This document shows positions 5,135-6,459 of a stretch of 6,459 bases of DNA, in pieces. The stretch is from assembly GCA_002068775.1 (NCBI GenBank), contig MWAX01000159.1:1-6459 (forward strand), given 5' to 3'. The notes beneath the pieces are model-generated. The model saw only the letters and a list, made by a program, of their open reading frames with translations. It had not been told where the DNA came from and searched no databases. Every line of letters starts with the position of its first letter. The first letter of the stretch is position 1. This DNA comes from Actinobacteria bacterium ADurb.Bin346 (GTDB lineage Bacteria > Actinomycetota > Humimicrobiia > Humimicrobiales > Humimicrobiaceae). The position numbers and the translations under genes were made by a program.

Positions 5135-6459
5135 CAGATGATATTGCGTCTATGACAATCTGAACTGATGACTCTGCAGTTGCCCGGGTTTCAGCTTCAG
5201 CCATCACCCGGATAAGCGGCTCAGTTCCGGATGGCCGCACAAGCAGCCTTCCACTGCTTCCAAGCCCGGCAGTAACTCTTTCTATGACGGATTGTATTTT
5301 ACTGCTGGATAGTATTTTTTCTTTATCTTTGACTTTAATATTTTTCAGAACCTGGGGGAATTTAGGTATGACAGAGTAAATATCATCTATGTCATAATTA
5401 TTTGTTATAAGCACATTTAAGAATTCAAGCGCGCTTATAATGCCATCCCCGGTGGGGCTGATATCCATGAAAATTATATGTCCTGACTGCTCGCCGCCGA
5501 GCACGCAGCCCGTCTCAACCATTTTTTCAAGCACATACCTGTCCCCTACACCTGTTTTATGGATTGCAATGCCCTTAGAAGAAAGAGCTTTATCAAATCC
5601 CATATTAGCCATGACTGTCGTGACAACACAGTTATTTTTGAGCACTCCTCTGCGCGCCATGTCTATTGCGCAAAACCCTATTATTATATCGCCATCTATT
5701 ATCCTTCCCCGGCTGTCACAGGCAATCAGCCTGTCCGCATCTCCATCAAACGCAAACCCTATATCTGATGATGTTTCAACTGTCTTTGCTGATATGAATT
5801 CGGGGTGAGTCGCACCACAGTCTTTATTTATATTAATGCCGGAAGAATCACAGTTAAAAGCTTTTACGTCTGCGCCAAAGTGATTAAAAACCATTGGAGC
5901 AAGCGTGCCCGCAGCACCATTTGCGCAGTCTATTGCAACTTTCAATCCTGAAAGGTCAGTGGTAAATTTATGGCTCAAATAATCTATATAAAGTACATAG
6001 GGGTTGTCTATATTTATGCACCTGCCTACTAAGCTGCTGACTTTCGGTAAATCATTTTCAGCAGCAGTTTCAACAGCTGATTCACCTGCATGTTCAAGGA
6101 CATAGTTTTCAATTGATCTTTCCTGCTTATCTGTAAGTTTGGTGCCGTTTTTTGCAAAAAATTTTATGCCATTGTCTTCAACCGGATTATGCGAAGCAGA
6201 TATAACTATTCCTCCGTCTGCTCCAAGGAGCTTTATCAGCAAAGCCACGCCGGGTGTTGTCATTATACCTGAATTAAATACATCAACGCCCTGTGAAAGA
6301 AGCCCTGAAATAATTGCATTTGAAATGAAATCACCTGATGGCCTGGTATCTCTTCCGATTATCACATGTTTTTTTGAACTGCCGGAACCTAAGAATTTTG
6401 CGCCTGCCTTACCAATTTTCAATACCAGTTCCGGAGTAAGATCGACATTTGCAACCCCC
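5127..6459 (-). CDS. glmM: Phosphoglucosamine mutase (5' end outside window)
   Basis: GlmM converts glucosamine-6-phosphate to glucosamine-1-phosphate, the step between GlmS and GlmU towards UDP-GlcNAc. The frame is open to the window edge, giving 443 visible residues from GVANVDLTPELV to the C-terminus. By alignment from memory with Bacillus GlmM (448 residues), about 11 residues are missing, including the first Met and the FGTDGxR motif. An in-frame TTG at 6420-6422 is an internal leucine, not the start. The four family landmarks are present: ISASHNP (visible residues 86-92; the Ser before His is the phosphorylated serine, equivalent to Ser100 of the Bacillus enzyme), the metal loop DGDADR (238-243), the sugar-binding GGEQSGH (321-327), and the phosphate-binding RPSGTEPLIRV (408-418). 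The ISASHNP loop and these spacings identify GlmM among related hexose mutases. It lies 294 bases upstream of glmS in the same direction. Confidence 0.97.
   Translation of the reverse strand, partial: GVANVDLTPELVLKIGKAGAKFLGSGSSKKHVIIGRDTRPSGDFISNAIISGLLSQGVDVFNSGIMTTPGVALLIKLLGADGGIVISASHNPVEDNGIKFFAKNGTKLTDKQERSIENYVLEHAGESAVETAAENDLPKVSSLVGRCINIDNPYVLYIDYLSHKFTTDLSGLKVAIDCANGAAGTLAPMVFNHFGADVKAFNCDSSGININKDCGATHPEFISAKTVETSSDIGFAFDGDADRLIACDSRGRIIDGDIIIGFCAIDMARRGVLKNNCVVTTVMANMGFDKALSSKGIAIHKTGVGDRYVLEKMVETGCVLGGEQSGHIIFMDISPTGDGIISALEFLNVLITNNYDIDDIYSVIPKFPQVLKNIKVKDKEKILSSSKIQSVIERVTAGLGSSGRLLVRPSGTEPLIRVMAEAETRATAESSVQIVIDAISSED

Noticed and set aside
5440..5808. 122-codon plus-strand open frame inside glmM
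   Set aside because: It is antisense to the conserved metal-binding and sugar-binding part of glmM, and its composition fits a shadow frame.
6420..6422. TTG as the start of glmM
   Set aside because: The frame stays open upstream and encodes GVANVDLTPELV, the normal GlmM sequence, so the true start is beyond the window edge.

Overview
The window is a block of bacterial housekeeping genes, all on the minus strand, so the biological order runs from high to low coordinates: glmM (5' end cut off), glmS, acpS, nnr, a two-CBS-domain protein, and alr (3' part cut off). All are recognised from conserved motifs. No mobile element, CRISPR array, tRNA or rRNA was seen. DNA is moderately AT-rich, with heavy use of ATA isoleucine and AGG/AGA arginine codons. 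The visible stops are TAA and TGA at normal protein ends, so the code is standard.

Region by region. Positions 5127-6459 hold glmM, lacking about 11 N-terminal residues. Positions 4833-5126 (294 bases) carry no credible gene, but contain a near-perfect 16-pair hairpin, weak promoter candidates and a possible long-range pairing that would cover the glmS ribosome binding site. Positions 2955-4832 hold glmS, followed after 4 bases by acpS (2528-2950), whose ribosome binding site lies at the glmS stop. An 81-base gap with a good -10/-35 candidate precedes nnr (827-2446), a fused NAD(P)H-hydrate epimerase/dehydratase. A 68-base gap precedes the CBS protein (294-758), which is followed after 13 bases by the first 93 codons of alr (1-280).

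The genes fit a cell-envelope supply theme. GlmS makes glucosamine-6-phosphate and GlmM converts it to glucosamine-1-phosphate, on the way to UDP-GlcNAc. Alr makes D-alanine for peptidoglycan. AcpS activates acyl carrier protein for lipid synthesis. Nnr repairs damaged NAD(P)H. The CBS protein may sense adenine nucleotides, but its target is unknown.

A grouping of glmM, glmS, acpS, nnr and alr is known from Actinobacteria, and acpS/nnr/alr neighbours also occur in Firmicutes. With this AT-rich composition, a deep-branching or uncultured Gram-positive-type lineage is a reasonable guess, but the window does not fix the taxon. The protein-coding content is ordinary. The part most worth a second look is the glmS leader.
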